The notes under the pieces: generated by a model | Told to the model about the DNA's origin: nothing | The model's database searches: none | The model's input: only the letters and a program-made list of their open reading frames with translations | Made by a program: the position numbers and the translations under genes | Shown here: piece by piece, positions 52,347-61,300 of the stretch | Layout: the number at the start of each line of letters is the position of its first letter | How positions within the stretch are numbered: the first letter of the stretch is position 1 | Assembly (NCBI GenBank): GCA_036501625.1 | Contig: DASXZY010000024.1 | Coordinates: 15,780-79,779 of the forward strand | DNA: 64,000 nucleotides | From: Palsa-1400 sp036501625 | GTDB lineage: Bacteria > Verrucomicrobiota > Verrucomicrobiia > Limisphaerales > Palsa-1400 | Direction: 5' to 3'

Positions 52347-52918
52347 ACCACCAGGAGCGCGCAGCCGCGACGGGCCGGATCGGTTTCCCAGCAGGAGCGA
52401 AGGAACTCGACGATATGGTCGTGCAGCTTTTGGCATCGGCCGCTCCAACGGCGGGCGCCTTGAAGCTGCTTTACGCAATCGCGCAGGTTGTGAAAACGCA
52501 GGACGGCTGGGGAACGGTCCAGGTTCCGTTTAAGTTCCTGGCGCAATTGCGGAAAGAACAAGAGTTCAAATCCTTCGCTGGCGGCGTTGCGGGCCAGTTC
52601 CGTCAAATTGAACTCCAGCACCTTCGGCGCTTCCGGCTGCGCCGCCGATTCGGATTGCGCGGTGGCCTGGACGCTCAAGCCAAAGCTGCGGAGAACCTTC
52701 TCCAAAGCCTGCGCGAATTCGCCGACGGAAACCGTAGTGCGGCGCAACTCGTGCTTGAAGTAATGCAGCACCGCCGCCGAAGCGTGGCGCACCATCTCCG
52801 GGTCCACCATTTCGGCGCCCTCGCCCAGCAGTTCAAAGGTAATCCATTCCGATGAGCAAGGGATTTGCTCATTATTGCCGGCTTGTAATATCAAACAATC
52901 AGTCTTGAGTTGAATCAT
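52343..52918 (-). CDS. Conserved protein of unknown function between nrdR and HIT
   Basis: The 191-residue protein starts at ATG 52918, inside the end of nrdR (20-base overlap). It reads MIQLKTDCLILQAGNNEQIP, then SSEWITFELLGEGAEMVDPE and a mixed helical part, ending with three cysteines in CWETDPARRGCALLVV and LRDCVK. No signal peptide or membrane segment. I do not recognise the family. Its placement in the nrdR-ruvA operon with ATGA coupling to HIT suggests a housekeeping role linked to nucleotides or DNA, which is inference. Confidence 0.75.
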   Translation of the reverse strand: MIQLKTDCLILQAGNNEQIPCSSEWITFELLGEGAEMVDPEMVRHASAAVLHYFKHELRRTTVSVGEFAQALEKVLRSFGLSVQATAQSESAAQPEAPKVLEFNLTELARNAASEGFELLFFPQLRQELKRNLDRSPAVLRFHNLRDCVKQLQGARRWSGRCQKLHDHIVEFLRSCWETDPARRGCALLVV

Positions 52919-53369
52919 GATTGGCCTCCAATCTTTTGACTTCGCGCACGAACTCGGTGGCTTCTTCAAAGCGCCTGTAAACACTGGCAAAGCGCACGTA
53001 GGCCACTTTGTCAATTTGGCGCAACCCTTCCATAACCCGTTCTCCGATGGCCATTCCGGGCACTTCGCGTTCATATTTGTCACTTATTTCGTCCATGATT
53101 GTCTCGACCAGTTCCTCAATGACTTTAGGGCTGATCGGACGTTTCTGGCAGGCCTTCTTGAGGCCCGACAGGAGTTTTTCCTTGGAGAATTCTTCCCGGC
53201 GACCGTCTCTCTTGACGACCATAAGCCCTTCATGCTCAATCTCTTCGTAAGTAGTAAAGCGATGGCTGCATTGCAAACACTCACGACGGCGGCGGATGGT
53301 CGATCCTTCGCGGGAGGCACGCGAATCGATGACCTTATCATCCTGATTGCCGCACTTTGGACATCGCAT
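52899..53369 (-). CDS. nrdR: Transcriptional repressor NrdR
   Basis: NrdR represses ribonucleotide reductase genes in response to the ATP/dATP balance. The 156-residue length is normal. An N-terminal zinc ribbon (Cys3, Cys6, Cys31, Cys34: MRCPKCGNQDDKVIDSR and CLQCSHRFTTYE) is followed by the ATP-cone domain LMVVKRDGRREEFSKEKLL and KVAYVRFASVYRRFEEATEF. It is the first gene of the operon to the acyltransferase. NrdR boxes were not found near it by eye. Confidence 0.96.
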   Translation of the reverse strand: MRCPKCGNQDDKVIDSRASREGSTIRRRRECLQCSHRFTTYEEIEHEGLMVVKRDGRREEFSKEKLLSGLKKACQKRPISPKVIEELVETIMDEISDKYEREVPGMAIGERVMEGLRQIDKVAYVRFASVYRRFEEATEFVREVKRLEANHDSTQD

Positions 53370-53550
53370 AGAATTCTCGTCAACCGCTACATAAGGTAGC
53401 CTGCGACTTAGATAACAACAAAGGGTTGTGGCGTCAAGCGGCTTTTTGCATTTTTCCGAGCGGCGCCCGCCGGGGCTTCAACAAAAAAATTCCAACGCGA
53501 AAAATCTTGAAGTATCGCGGGTTGCGCCGGTATTTCTACGCGGTTTGATT

Positions 53551-54723
53551 ATGAAATATTCCATTTCACATCGCGCGGCTTCGCTCGCGCCTTCGCTGAC
53601 CCTGGCCATTGACGCCAAGGCCAAGCAAATGCAGGCGGAGGGAATCGATGTCGTCGGCTTTGGCGCGGGCGAGCCGGATTTTGCCACACCGCCGCACATC
53701 GCGATGGCGGCCATCAAAGCGCTTTGCGACGGCTTTACCAAATATACCCCGGCCAGCGGCATCCAGGAATTGCGCCAGGCGGCGGCGAACAAATTCAAGC
53801 GCGACAACAACCTGGACTACAAGCCCTCGCAGATCATCATTTCCTGCGGCGGCAAGCACTCCTGCTGCAACGTCATTCTGGCGACGTGCAACGCGGGCGA
53901 CGAAGTGATTATCCCGGCGCCTTATTGGGTGAGTTACCCGGAGATGGTCCGCCTGGCCGAAGCCAAACCGGTCGTCATCGAGACGAGCGACAAGACGGAG
54001 TTCAAGATCACGGCCCAGCAATTGCGCGAGGCCATCACGCCGCGCACGCGCCTGTTCATTCTCAATTCGCCGAGCAACCCGACCGGCTCCATTTACACCC
54101 GCGAGGAGATCAAGGCGCTGGGCGATGTTTGCGTGGAAAAAGGCGTGCTGATCATGAGCGACGAGATTTACGAAAAGCTCGTCTATGATGGAGCCGAGCA
54201 CGCCAGCGTGGCGAGTTTTTCCCAGGCGCACTACGAGCATACGATCATTGTTCACGGGCTGGCCAAGGCATATTCCATGACAGGCTGGCGGATTGGTTTG
54301 ACAGCCGCGCCGGAGCCGATCGCCAAGGCCATCGACGCCATCCAAAGCCACAGCACGAGCAATCCGACTTCGTTCGCGCAAAAGGGAGCAGTCGCGGCGT
54401 TGAACGGGCCGCAGGACCATTTGCCGCTTTGGCTGGCGGAGTTCGCCCGCCGGCGCGCGTATGCCTGGAAGCGCTTGAACGCCATGCCGGGCGTTACATG
54501 TGTCAACGCGAAAGGGGCCTTCTACCTTTTCCCGAACATTTCCGGGACGGGCCTGAACGCGATGGATTTTTGCGCGCAATTGCTCGCACAGCAGAAGGTG
54601 GCAGCCGTGCCGGGCAACGCTTTTGGAGCGCCTGATTATATCCGCATCAGCTATGCCACGAGCATGGAAACCATCGCCAAGGGGCTGGACCGGATGGAGG
54701 CCTTTCTCCGCGGCCGCGCATGA
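53551..54723 (+). CDS. aspC: Aspartate aminotransferase (class I/II, Iβ-type)
   Basis: This PLP enzyme interconverts aspartate and oxaloacetate with glutamate and 2-oxoglutarate. The 390-residue protein begins MKYSISHRAASLAPSLTLAI. Landmarks are FGAGEPDFATPPHI, NSPSNPTGSIYTREEI, MSDEIYEKLVYDG and the PLP lysine Lys239 in VHGLAKAYSMTGWRIGL (usually S-K; here A-K). Start 53551 is the natural ATG; the upstream open frame lies in the nrdR promoter region. Its stop overlaps the next start (ATGA). A role as another aromatic or prephenate aminotransferase cannot be excluded. Confidence 0.9.
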   Translation: MKYSISHRAASLAPSLTLAIDAKAKQMQAEGIDVVGFGAGEPDFATPPHIAMAAIKALCDGFTKYTPASGIQELRQAAANKFKRDNNLDYKPSQIIISCGGKHSCCNVILATCNAGDEVIIPAPYWVSYPEMVRLAEAKPVVIETSDKTEFKITAQQLREAITPRTRLFILNSPSNPTGSIYTREEIKALGDVCVEKGVLIMSDEIYEKLVYDGAEHASVASFSQAHYEHTIIVHGLAKAYSMTGWRIGLTAAPEPIAKAIDAIQSHSTSNPTSFAQKGAVAALNGPQDHLPLWLAEFARRRAYAWKRLNAMPGVTCVNAKGAFYLFPNISGTGLNAMDFCAQLLAQQKVAAVPGNAFGAPDYIRISYATSMETIAKGLDRMEAFLRGRA

Positions 54724-56333
54724 ATTCGCGGCGGAAGATTTGGACCGCCCTGTCTCTTCTGCTGATTGTGGCTTTCGTGGCGTCGGTGCGGCTTCGTTTG
54801 CGCTCAATCCCGCTTGAGCGGGACGAAGGGGAATACGCCTACGCCGGGCAATTGATCCTCCAGGGAGTCCCGCCCTACCAATTGGTTTACAACATGAAGA
54901 TGCCGGGCATCTACGCGGCCTACGCGTTGCTCATGGCGGTGTTTGGGCAAACTACAGAAGGCATTCGCGAAGGATTTATATTGGTCAACTGCGGGGCCAT
55001 CGTGCTGATGTATTTCGTGGGCCGGCGTTTTCTTCCGACGGCGGGAGCGGTGGCCGCCTCCGCTGCCTACGCGCTCATGTCGCTGGCGCCGGGCGTGCAA
55101 GGATTCAACGCCCACGCCACGCACTTCGTAGTTGTGGCGGCGTTGGGGGCGATCCTGCTGCTGTTGCGCGCGCAAGAACGCGGGCGGCTGGCCGGCTATT
55201 TCTGGAGCGGGACACTTTTCGGCGCGGCCTTCCTGATGAAACAGCCGGGCGGGGCTTTTGCTTTTTTTGGGGCTTCCGTCATTGCGTGGGCGGCCTGGCG
55301 CCGGACGACGCATGATTGGCGCGCGGATGGCCGGCGGCTGGCGCTCTACGCGGCCGGGGTCGCGGCGCCCATTGTCTTGACGTGCCTGGTCATGTGGCTG
55401 GCGGGCGTGTGGGATAAATTCTGGTGGTGGACGGTGACCTACGCACGAACGCACGCGACAGCACTGGCCTGGAAGTACGGCAAGTTGAGGCTGGCCGATT
55501 TTTTCAAGCAGCTCTCCGGGGAGTCGGTCTTTTGGTGGCTGGCGCTGGCGGGATTGATTCCCGCGCTGGCGGTGAAGGGCCGCGCGGACGAGAAGTTCTT
55601 CTTCTTGTCGTTGCTGTTTTTTTCCATCGCGGCGGTTTGCCCCACGCTCAATTTCACGGCCCATTATTTCGTGCTCATGCTGCCAATCATCGCGCTGCTG
55701 GCGGCCCGGCTGTTTATCCCGGCAGCGGAATGGGTGGCGAGCCGGGCACCGGGGCCGGCGCGTTGCGCGCCGTGGATTGCGTTTGGATTGGCGTGCGGGT
55801 GGATGATCTGGTTCTACTTCGGCGCGTTCTTCCTGTGGACACCGGAAAACGTGGCGGACCGCCTGTATCACGTCAATAATTTCCAGGTTTATCCGGAGGT
55901 CGCGGATTACATCAAAAGCCACTCCGCGCCGGGGGCCACGCTGGCGGTGCTTGGCTCGGAGCCGGAGGTGCCGTTTCTCGCGCGCAGGCGCTCGGTCACG
56001 GGATACATTTACATGTACGACCTCGTGCAGGATCAGCCGTTTCGCGAGCGGATGGAGAAGGAAATGATAGGCGAGGTGGAGCATGGCCAGCCGGATTACA
56101 TTGTCTTTGTCAGCATGACCACTTCGTGGCTGCCATTTCCCAAAAAGTATTTTGACGAAATACTCGACTGGCTGGAGCGTTACACCGACCGCGACTATGT
56201 GCCGTGCGGTGTGGTGACTTTTCAGCCCAATCAATACTTTTGGGGGGCGGACTGCCTGCGGTCGGTTCCGATTGGCCACCGCTTTGTGACGATTTTCCAG
56301 CGCAAGCCCGGCCTTCCAAAATCCGGGACATGA
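54720..56333 (+). CDS. GT39/ArnT-like integral membrane glycosyltransferase
   Basis: This 537-residue GT-C fold protein has about ten or more membrane spans. Its first outside loop carries ERDEGEYAYAGQLILQGVPP, the acidic D-E motif that binds the metal and polyprenyl-phosphate sugar in the GT39/ArnT group. It would move a lipid-linked sugar to lipid A, protein or another acceptor; the acceptor is unknown. The C-terminal soluble part includes LGSEPEVPFLARRRSV. It is coupled to aspC by an ATGA overlap and precedes uxuA by 4 bases. Confidence 0.85.
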   Translation: MNSRRKIWTALSLLLIVAFVASVRLRLRSIPLERDEGEYAYAGQLILQGVPPYQLVYNMKMPGIYAAYALLMAVFGQTTEGIREGFILVNCGAIVLMYFVGRRFLPTAGAVAASAAYALMSLAPGVQGFNAHATHFVVVAALGAILLLLRAQERGRLAGYFWSGTLFGAAFLMKQPGGAFAFFGASVIAWAAWRRTTHDWRADGRRLALYAAGVAAPIVLTCLVMWLAGVWDKFWWWTVTYARTHATALAWKYGKLRLADFFKQLSGESVFWWLALAGLIPALAVKGRADEKFFFLSLLFFSIAAVCPTLNFTAHYFVLMLPIIALLAARLFIPAAEWVASRAPGPARCAPWIAFGLACGWMIWFYFGAFFLWTPENVADRLYHVNNFQVYPEVADYIKSHSAPGATLAVLGSEPEVPFLARRRSVTGYIYMYDLVQDQPFRERMEKEMIGEVEHGQPDYIVFVSMTTSWLPFPKKYFDEILDWLERYTDRDYVPCGVVTFQPNQYFWGADCLRSVPIGHRFVTIFQRKPGLPKSGT

Positions 56334-56337
56334 TTTT

Positions 56338-57426
56338 ATGAAACTTGGACTTGGCCTCTATCGGCATCAATTGGACGAGGAGCACTTCCGCTTCGCGCGC
56401 CAGTGCGGCTGCACGCATTTGGTGGTTCATTTGGTGGACTACTTCCGGTCTCCACGCGCCAACCGCCGCGGTGACCAACCCGTTGGCGATGACCAGGGCT
56501 GGGGCCTGGCTGGCAACCCCGGCCAAATTTGGACATACGAGGAACTGGCCGGCCTCAAGGAGTCCATCGAACGCGCCGGCCTCAAGCTGGAAGCCATCGA
56601 AAACTTCGACCCGGCCCACTGGCACGACGTTCTGCTTGACGGGCCGTTGAAGGCGCGCCAGTTGGAAAATCTCAAGACGATCATTCGCAACGCGGGCCGC
56701 GCGGGCATTCCGGTTTTTGGCTACAATTTTTCCATCGCCGGCGTGGCGGGCCGTGTCAAGGGAAACTTCGCGCGCGGCGGGGCGGAGAGCGTGGGCATGG
56801 ATGGCCCGTTCGACAGGCCGATGCCGGCCGGCATGGCGTGGAACATGGTTTATGACGCCAAGGCCGCGGCCGGCGCAGTCCGGCCGGCCTCGCCGGAGGA
56901 ACTTTGGACCCGGCTGCGGGATTTTCTGGACGCGCTCATTCCGGTGGCGGAGGAGGCGGGCGTCACGCTGGCGGCGCATCCCGATGACCCGCCCGCGCCA
57001 ACCGTTCGCGGGCAGCCGCGCCTGGTTTATCAGCCGCGCCTGTATCAGAAGCTGCTCGACCTCAAGCCCAGCCCGCGCAACGCGCTGGAATTTTGCGTCG
57101 GCAGCCTGGCGGAGATGACCGAGGGCGATGTTTATGACGCGGTGGAAACCTACAGCAACCAGGGCAAGCTCGCCTACGTCCATTTGCGGAACGTTCACGG
57201 CAAGGCGCCGCATTACCGGGAAACATTTATCGACGATGGCGACGTGGACGTGCCGCGCGTCCTGCGCATCCTGAAGAAGAACAGTTTCGCGGGAGTCATC
57301 ATACCCGATCACACGCCACAAATGGCGTGCGCGGCACCGTGGCACGCTGGCATGGCTTACGCCCTGGGCTACCTTCGCGCGGCCCTCCAAATGTTGGGCG
57401 AAGGCGGTCAAGAGAATTGCCCCTGA
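56338..57426 (+). CDS. uxuA: Mannonate dehydratase
   Basis: UxuA dehydrates D-mannonate to 2-keto-3-deoxy-D-gluconate in glucuronate breakdown, with a TIM-barrel fold and Mn2+. The 362-residue protein starts MKLGLGLYRHQLDEEHFRF and shows the family stretches LEAIENFDPAHWHDVL, IPVFGYNFSIAGVAG, AAHPDDPPAPTVRG and HLRNVHGKAPHYRETFID, then VIIPDHTPQM with the metal-side His. It is the last gene of the aspC-GT39 run and converges with the Lgt paralogue (19-base overlap). Its presence fits the uronate theme set by the GH88 gene. Confidence 0.95.
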   Translation: MKLGLGLYRHQLDEEHFRFARQCGCTHLVVHLVDYFRSPRANRRGDQPVGDDQGWGLAGNPGQIWTYEELAGLKESIERAGLKLEAIENFDPAHWHDVLLDGPLKARQLENLKTIIRNAGRAGIPVFGYNFSIAGVAGRVKGNFARGGAESVGMDGPFDRPMPAGMAWNMVYDAKAAAGAVRPASPEELWTRLRDFLDALIPVAEEAGVTLAAHPDDPPAPTVRGQPRLVYQPRLYQKLLDLKPSPRNALEFCVGSLAEMTEGDVYDAVETYSNQGKLAYVHLRNVHGKAPHYRETFIDDGDVDVPRVLRILKKNSFAGVIIPDHTPQMACAAPWHAGMAYALGYLRAALQMLGEGGQENCP

Positions 57427-58139
57427 CACGTGGCGCCGGCGGGATTCTCCGCGCCATCGCGGGGTTGGCGGCGGCGCAGGAAAAAGCCAATTGCGCCCAG
57501 GGCGGCCACGGCCAGGGCGGCGATTTGATAGCCGGAGAGCGGGCCGAGAATTCGCGGGGTGTCACGAAGAAATTCGTGCGCGAATCGGAAGATTCCATAA
57601 GCCATCAGGTAAAGATGAAAATGCTGGCCGGGCTGCCATTTGCGCCAGCGCAGCAGCAGAATCGCGCCCAGCATGAGGGCGTTGAAGAGCAATTCTACAA
57701 GGGCGGCGGGCCAGCGGGCGACACCGGCGGCATCGTTCATGGTGAACCAGGAGGGTTCGCACACGTTGCCGAGACAGCAGCCCTGCATGATGCATCCCAC
57801 GCGGCCGAACATGATGCCGAGCGGCGCGATGACGGCGAACCAATCTCCGGTCGGTTCGCGGTAATGGGTCACGCGCTTGGCGGCTTCCACGCCGGCATAG
57901 CCGCCGAGCAGCGCGCCGGTGATGGATTTGCCAGTGGCCAGAACGAGCCAGCGATGGGCGTCGTGCCAATGAAGCCAGCCTTCGGCGGCGAGATAGACGA
58001 TCTTCGCGCCGAGGAACGCGCCTCCGAGCGCCGAGATGTAAATAAGAACGAGGCGCCACACTCCTCGCAACGCGATGAATACTTTCCCCCAACGCCATGC
58101 ATCATCGGGCACACTTTGCTGGCAGTGCGGGCAGTTCAT
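57408..58139 (-). CDS. Prolipoprotein diacylglyceryl transferase (Lgt) paralogue
   Basis: The 243-residue protein starts MNCPHCQQSVPDDAWRWGKV, with a cysteine pair at the N terminus, and has about seven membrane spans. The central stretch IAPLGIMFGRVGCIMQGCCL replaces the canonical Lgt signature G-R-x-G-N-F-x-N-x-E; the Arg is kept but Asn and Glu are not. This matches a divergent Lgt-like branch with G-R-x-G-C and G-C-C-x-G. Lipid transfer to another target is possible but unproven. An open frame upstream reaches 59699 but is only the shadow of the next gene. Confidence 0.75.
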   Translation of the reverse strand: MNCPHCQQSVPDDAWRWGKVFIALRGVWRLVLIYISALGGAFLGAKIVYLAAEGWLHWHDAHRWLVLATGKSITGALLGGYAGVEAAKRVTHYREPTGDWFAVIAPLGIMFGRVGCIMQGCCLGNVCEPSWFTMNDAAGVARWPAALVELLFNALMLGAILLLRWRKWQPGQHFHLYLMAYGIFRFAHEFLRDTPRILGPLSGYQIAALAVAALGAIGFFLRRRQPRDGAENPAGATCQGQFS

Positions 58140-58340
58140 GCGAGAAGCAAAGATGCTCCCGTGTTCGCATTCGATGCGAGCCGAAAATGGCGGCAAGATT
58201 TCATTGCAGCGGGGCCTATCATCAAACCCGCCAAGCGCGGCATTGAAAATAATGGCGGCCGCATCGGTTAAATCAATGGACTGAGGTGAATAATCATTTA
58301 CACTTGGCCGTCCAGCGAAGAGGCTCTTGCGATCACGAAT

Positions 58341-61300
58341 ATGAACTTGAAATGGATTATCCTCGCCGTGCTCGGCGCGTCGATGGCGCGCGCCCAGCAG
58401 ACCCCGGCCCCAGAACTCAAACCCGGCGACCACGTCGCCATCATCGGCGGCACGCTGGCCGACCGCTTCCAGCATTCCGGCTGGCTGGAAACTTGCCTCT
58501 ACACTAAATATCCCGATTGCGACCTGGTGTTTCGCAACCTGGCCGTGCCCGCTGATGAAGTGGCCCTGCGCCATCGGCCCGCGGATTTTGGCTCCGCCGA
58601 CGATTGGCTGACCAAGGTGAAGGCGGACGTGGTCTTCGCGTTCTTCGGATTCAACGAATCGTTCAAGGGACAGGCAGGCCTCGCAAAATTCAAGTCCGAT
58701 CTGGACACGTTTTTGAAAACGACGCTGGCCAAAAATTACTCCGGCAAAGCGCCCGCGCGAGTCGTGCTTTTTTCGCCGATCGCCAACGAACGGACGCAGG
58801 ATCCCAACTTCCCGGACCCGTCCGCCAATAACGCGAACATCCGCCTTTACACTGAAGCCATGGCCGAGGCGGCCCGGAACAACGGCGTGCCGTTTGTCGA
58901 TTTGTTCGCACCGTCGCAGCGCATGTTCGCCGCCGCCGCCGCGGAGGGGCATTCGCTGACGATCAACGGATTGTATTTGACCGATGCGGGCGACAAGCTG
59001 CTGGCGCAGGCGATCGCGCCCTCCTTTGCCGGAGGCCGCGAGCTGGCGGCGCAAGGCGAAGTCAAAGGCCTGGACGAGGAGAAGCTCCGGGCGGCCGTCA
59101 ACGAGAAAAACGCCCAGTGGGAAGCCCGCTATCGCACCATCGACGGCAACAATGTCTATGGCGGGCGTTCGGCCCTTGCTTACGCGCCCAAGGAGAACAT
59201 GATCGAGAATCGCAAACCTCCCGAGCCTTACATTTCCAACTTCAAAGTCATGCAGCAGGAGATGGCCCAGCGCGATACCCTGACCGCCAACCGCGACCGC
59301 CGCGTCCAAGCCTTGGCCCGCGGGAGCGATTCCCAGATCGATGACAACAACTTGCCGCCAGTCGAAGCGGTGCCGACCGACTCCCCCGGCGCCAACGCGG
59401 ACGGTTCCTATGTTTATCTTGAGGCGGAGGCGGCGATTGCCAAGATGAAGGTCCATTCGCATATGAAGGTGAATCTCTTCGCCAGCGAGGAGCAGTTTCC
59501 GGAATTGGTCAGCCCGGTGCAGATGGCTTGGGACACGCGTGGCCGGCTTTGGGTGGCGGCCTGGAAAAATTATCCCGAACGCACGCCGACCAGCAAAGAG
59601 GGCGACAGCCTGCTCATCCTGGAAGACACCAAGGGCGCGGGCAAGGCGGACAAGATCACGCATTTTATGGATGACTTGAACGCGCCGACCGGCTTCCAAT
59701 TTTACAAAAACGGCGTGCTGCTAATGGAGGCGCCTGATTTATGGTACGTGCCGGAAATCGACAGCCGCGGCGGGCCGATTGAGCGAGTGCTGATGGGCAT
59801 CGACTCCGCCGATTCGCACCACACGGCCAACTCGCTCTGCCTGGACCCGGGCGGCGCGATTTACCTGAGCGACGGCGTGTTCCATCGCACGCACGTTGAA
59901 ACCGCGCTCGGCCCGGTGCGCAACAACGACGGCGCCATTTACCGTTTTGAGCCGCGCACGGGAAAGTTCGAGACCTACGTTTCCTACGGCTTTGCAAATC
60001 CGCATGGCCGCGTCTTCGATTATTGGGGCAACGACCTCATCACCGACGCCACCGGCAACAACAGCTATTTTGGGCCGGGTTTCAGCGGGCACATTGATTA
60101 TCCGGCCAAGCACGAGCGGATGGAGGAATTTTGGGCCAGGCCGTCGCGCCCATGCGCGGGCACCGGGCAGATCAGCAGCCGGCAGTTTCCGCCGGAGTTG
60201 CAGGGAGATTTTCTTAACTGCAACGTCATCGGTTTCCAGGGCATCTACATGGTCAAGATGAGCCAGGATGGCTCCGGCCAGAAAGGCGAGATTCAGGAAA
60301 GCCTGGTCAGTTCCACGGACCCAAATTTCCGCCCGGTCGCGGTGAACATCGGCCCGGACGGCGCGATTTATTTCGCCGATTGGCACAAGCCGCTCATCGG
60401 CCACATGCAGCATCATTTGCGCGACCCGAACCGGGAGCACGACCATGGCCGCATTTACCGCATCACGTATGAAGGGCGTCCGTTGCTGGCCCAGCCGAAG
60501 ATCGCCGGCCAGCCCATTCCCGCGCTGCTCGATTTATTGAAGGAGCCGGAAAATCGGACGCGCGAACTGGCCAAGATCGAGCTGGGCGGGCGCGATTCCT
60601 CCGAGGTGATCGCGGCTGTCAATAAATGGGTGGAAAACCTCGATCCCAAAGACTCCACGCGTGAGCACGATTTGACCGAGGCATTATGGGTTTGCCAATG
60701 GCACAATGTCGTCAATACGAATCTGTTGCTGCGGGTTCTCCGCTCTCCCCAGTGGGAGGCGCGCGCGGCCGCCGGGCGCGTGCTCTGCTATTGGCGCGAC
60801 CGGGTGCCGGGCGCCCTGGCATTGTTCCAAAGCCTGGCCGATGACCCCAATCCGCGCGTTCGCCTGGAAGCCGTTCGCGACGCCAGCTTTTTTGCCACCG
60901 CCGACGCGGCCAATGTCGCGCTCGCCGTGCTGAAACATTCGACCGATTACTATATCAACTACACGCTGAAAGAAACCATGCGGCAGCTCAGGCCGTGGGT
61001 GCTCAAAGCCATCGCCGCCCATGAGCCAATCGCGGCGGACAATCCGGCCGGGCTTGATTACTTGATGAGCACAGTTGATACAGCGGAATTGCTCGGCCTC
61101 CCTGGCACCGTTCCCACGCTGACCGCGCTGGTCGAGCGGCAGGACGCCACCGATTCCGACCGCCTCAACGCCTTGAGCGAACTGGCCAAGAAGACCGGCG
61201 CGAGCCGCGTGTCGGAATTGGTGACTCTGTTTGGCCCGAAGCTGGGTAGCGATGAAGCGGCGCAGGCAGGTTTCGCGCATTTGTTGACATGGCAGGCGCG

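Noticed and set aside
53566..54807. 413-residue minus-strand open frame opposite aspC
   Set aside because: The plus strand carries all aminotransferase motifs including the PLP lysine; the mirror frame has none.
57408..59699. 763-residue minus-strand open frame
   Set aside because: Only the first 243 codons from the 3' end (Lgt paralogue) are protein-like; the rest mirrors the dehydrogenase gene, whose domains are clear on the plus strand.
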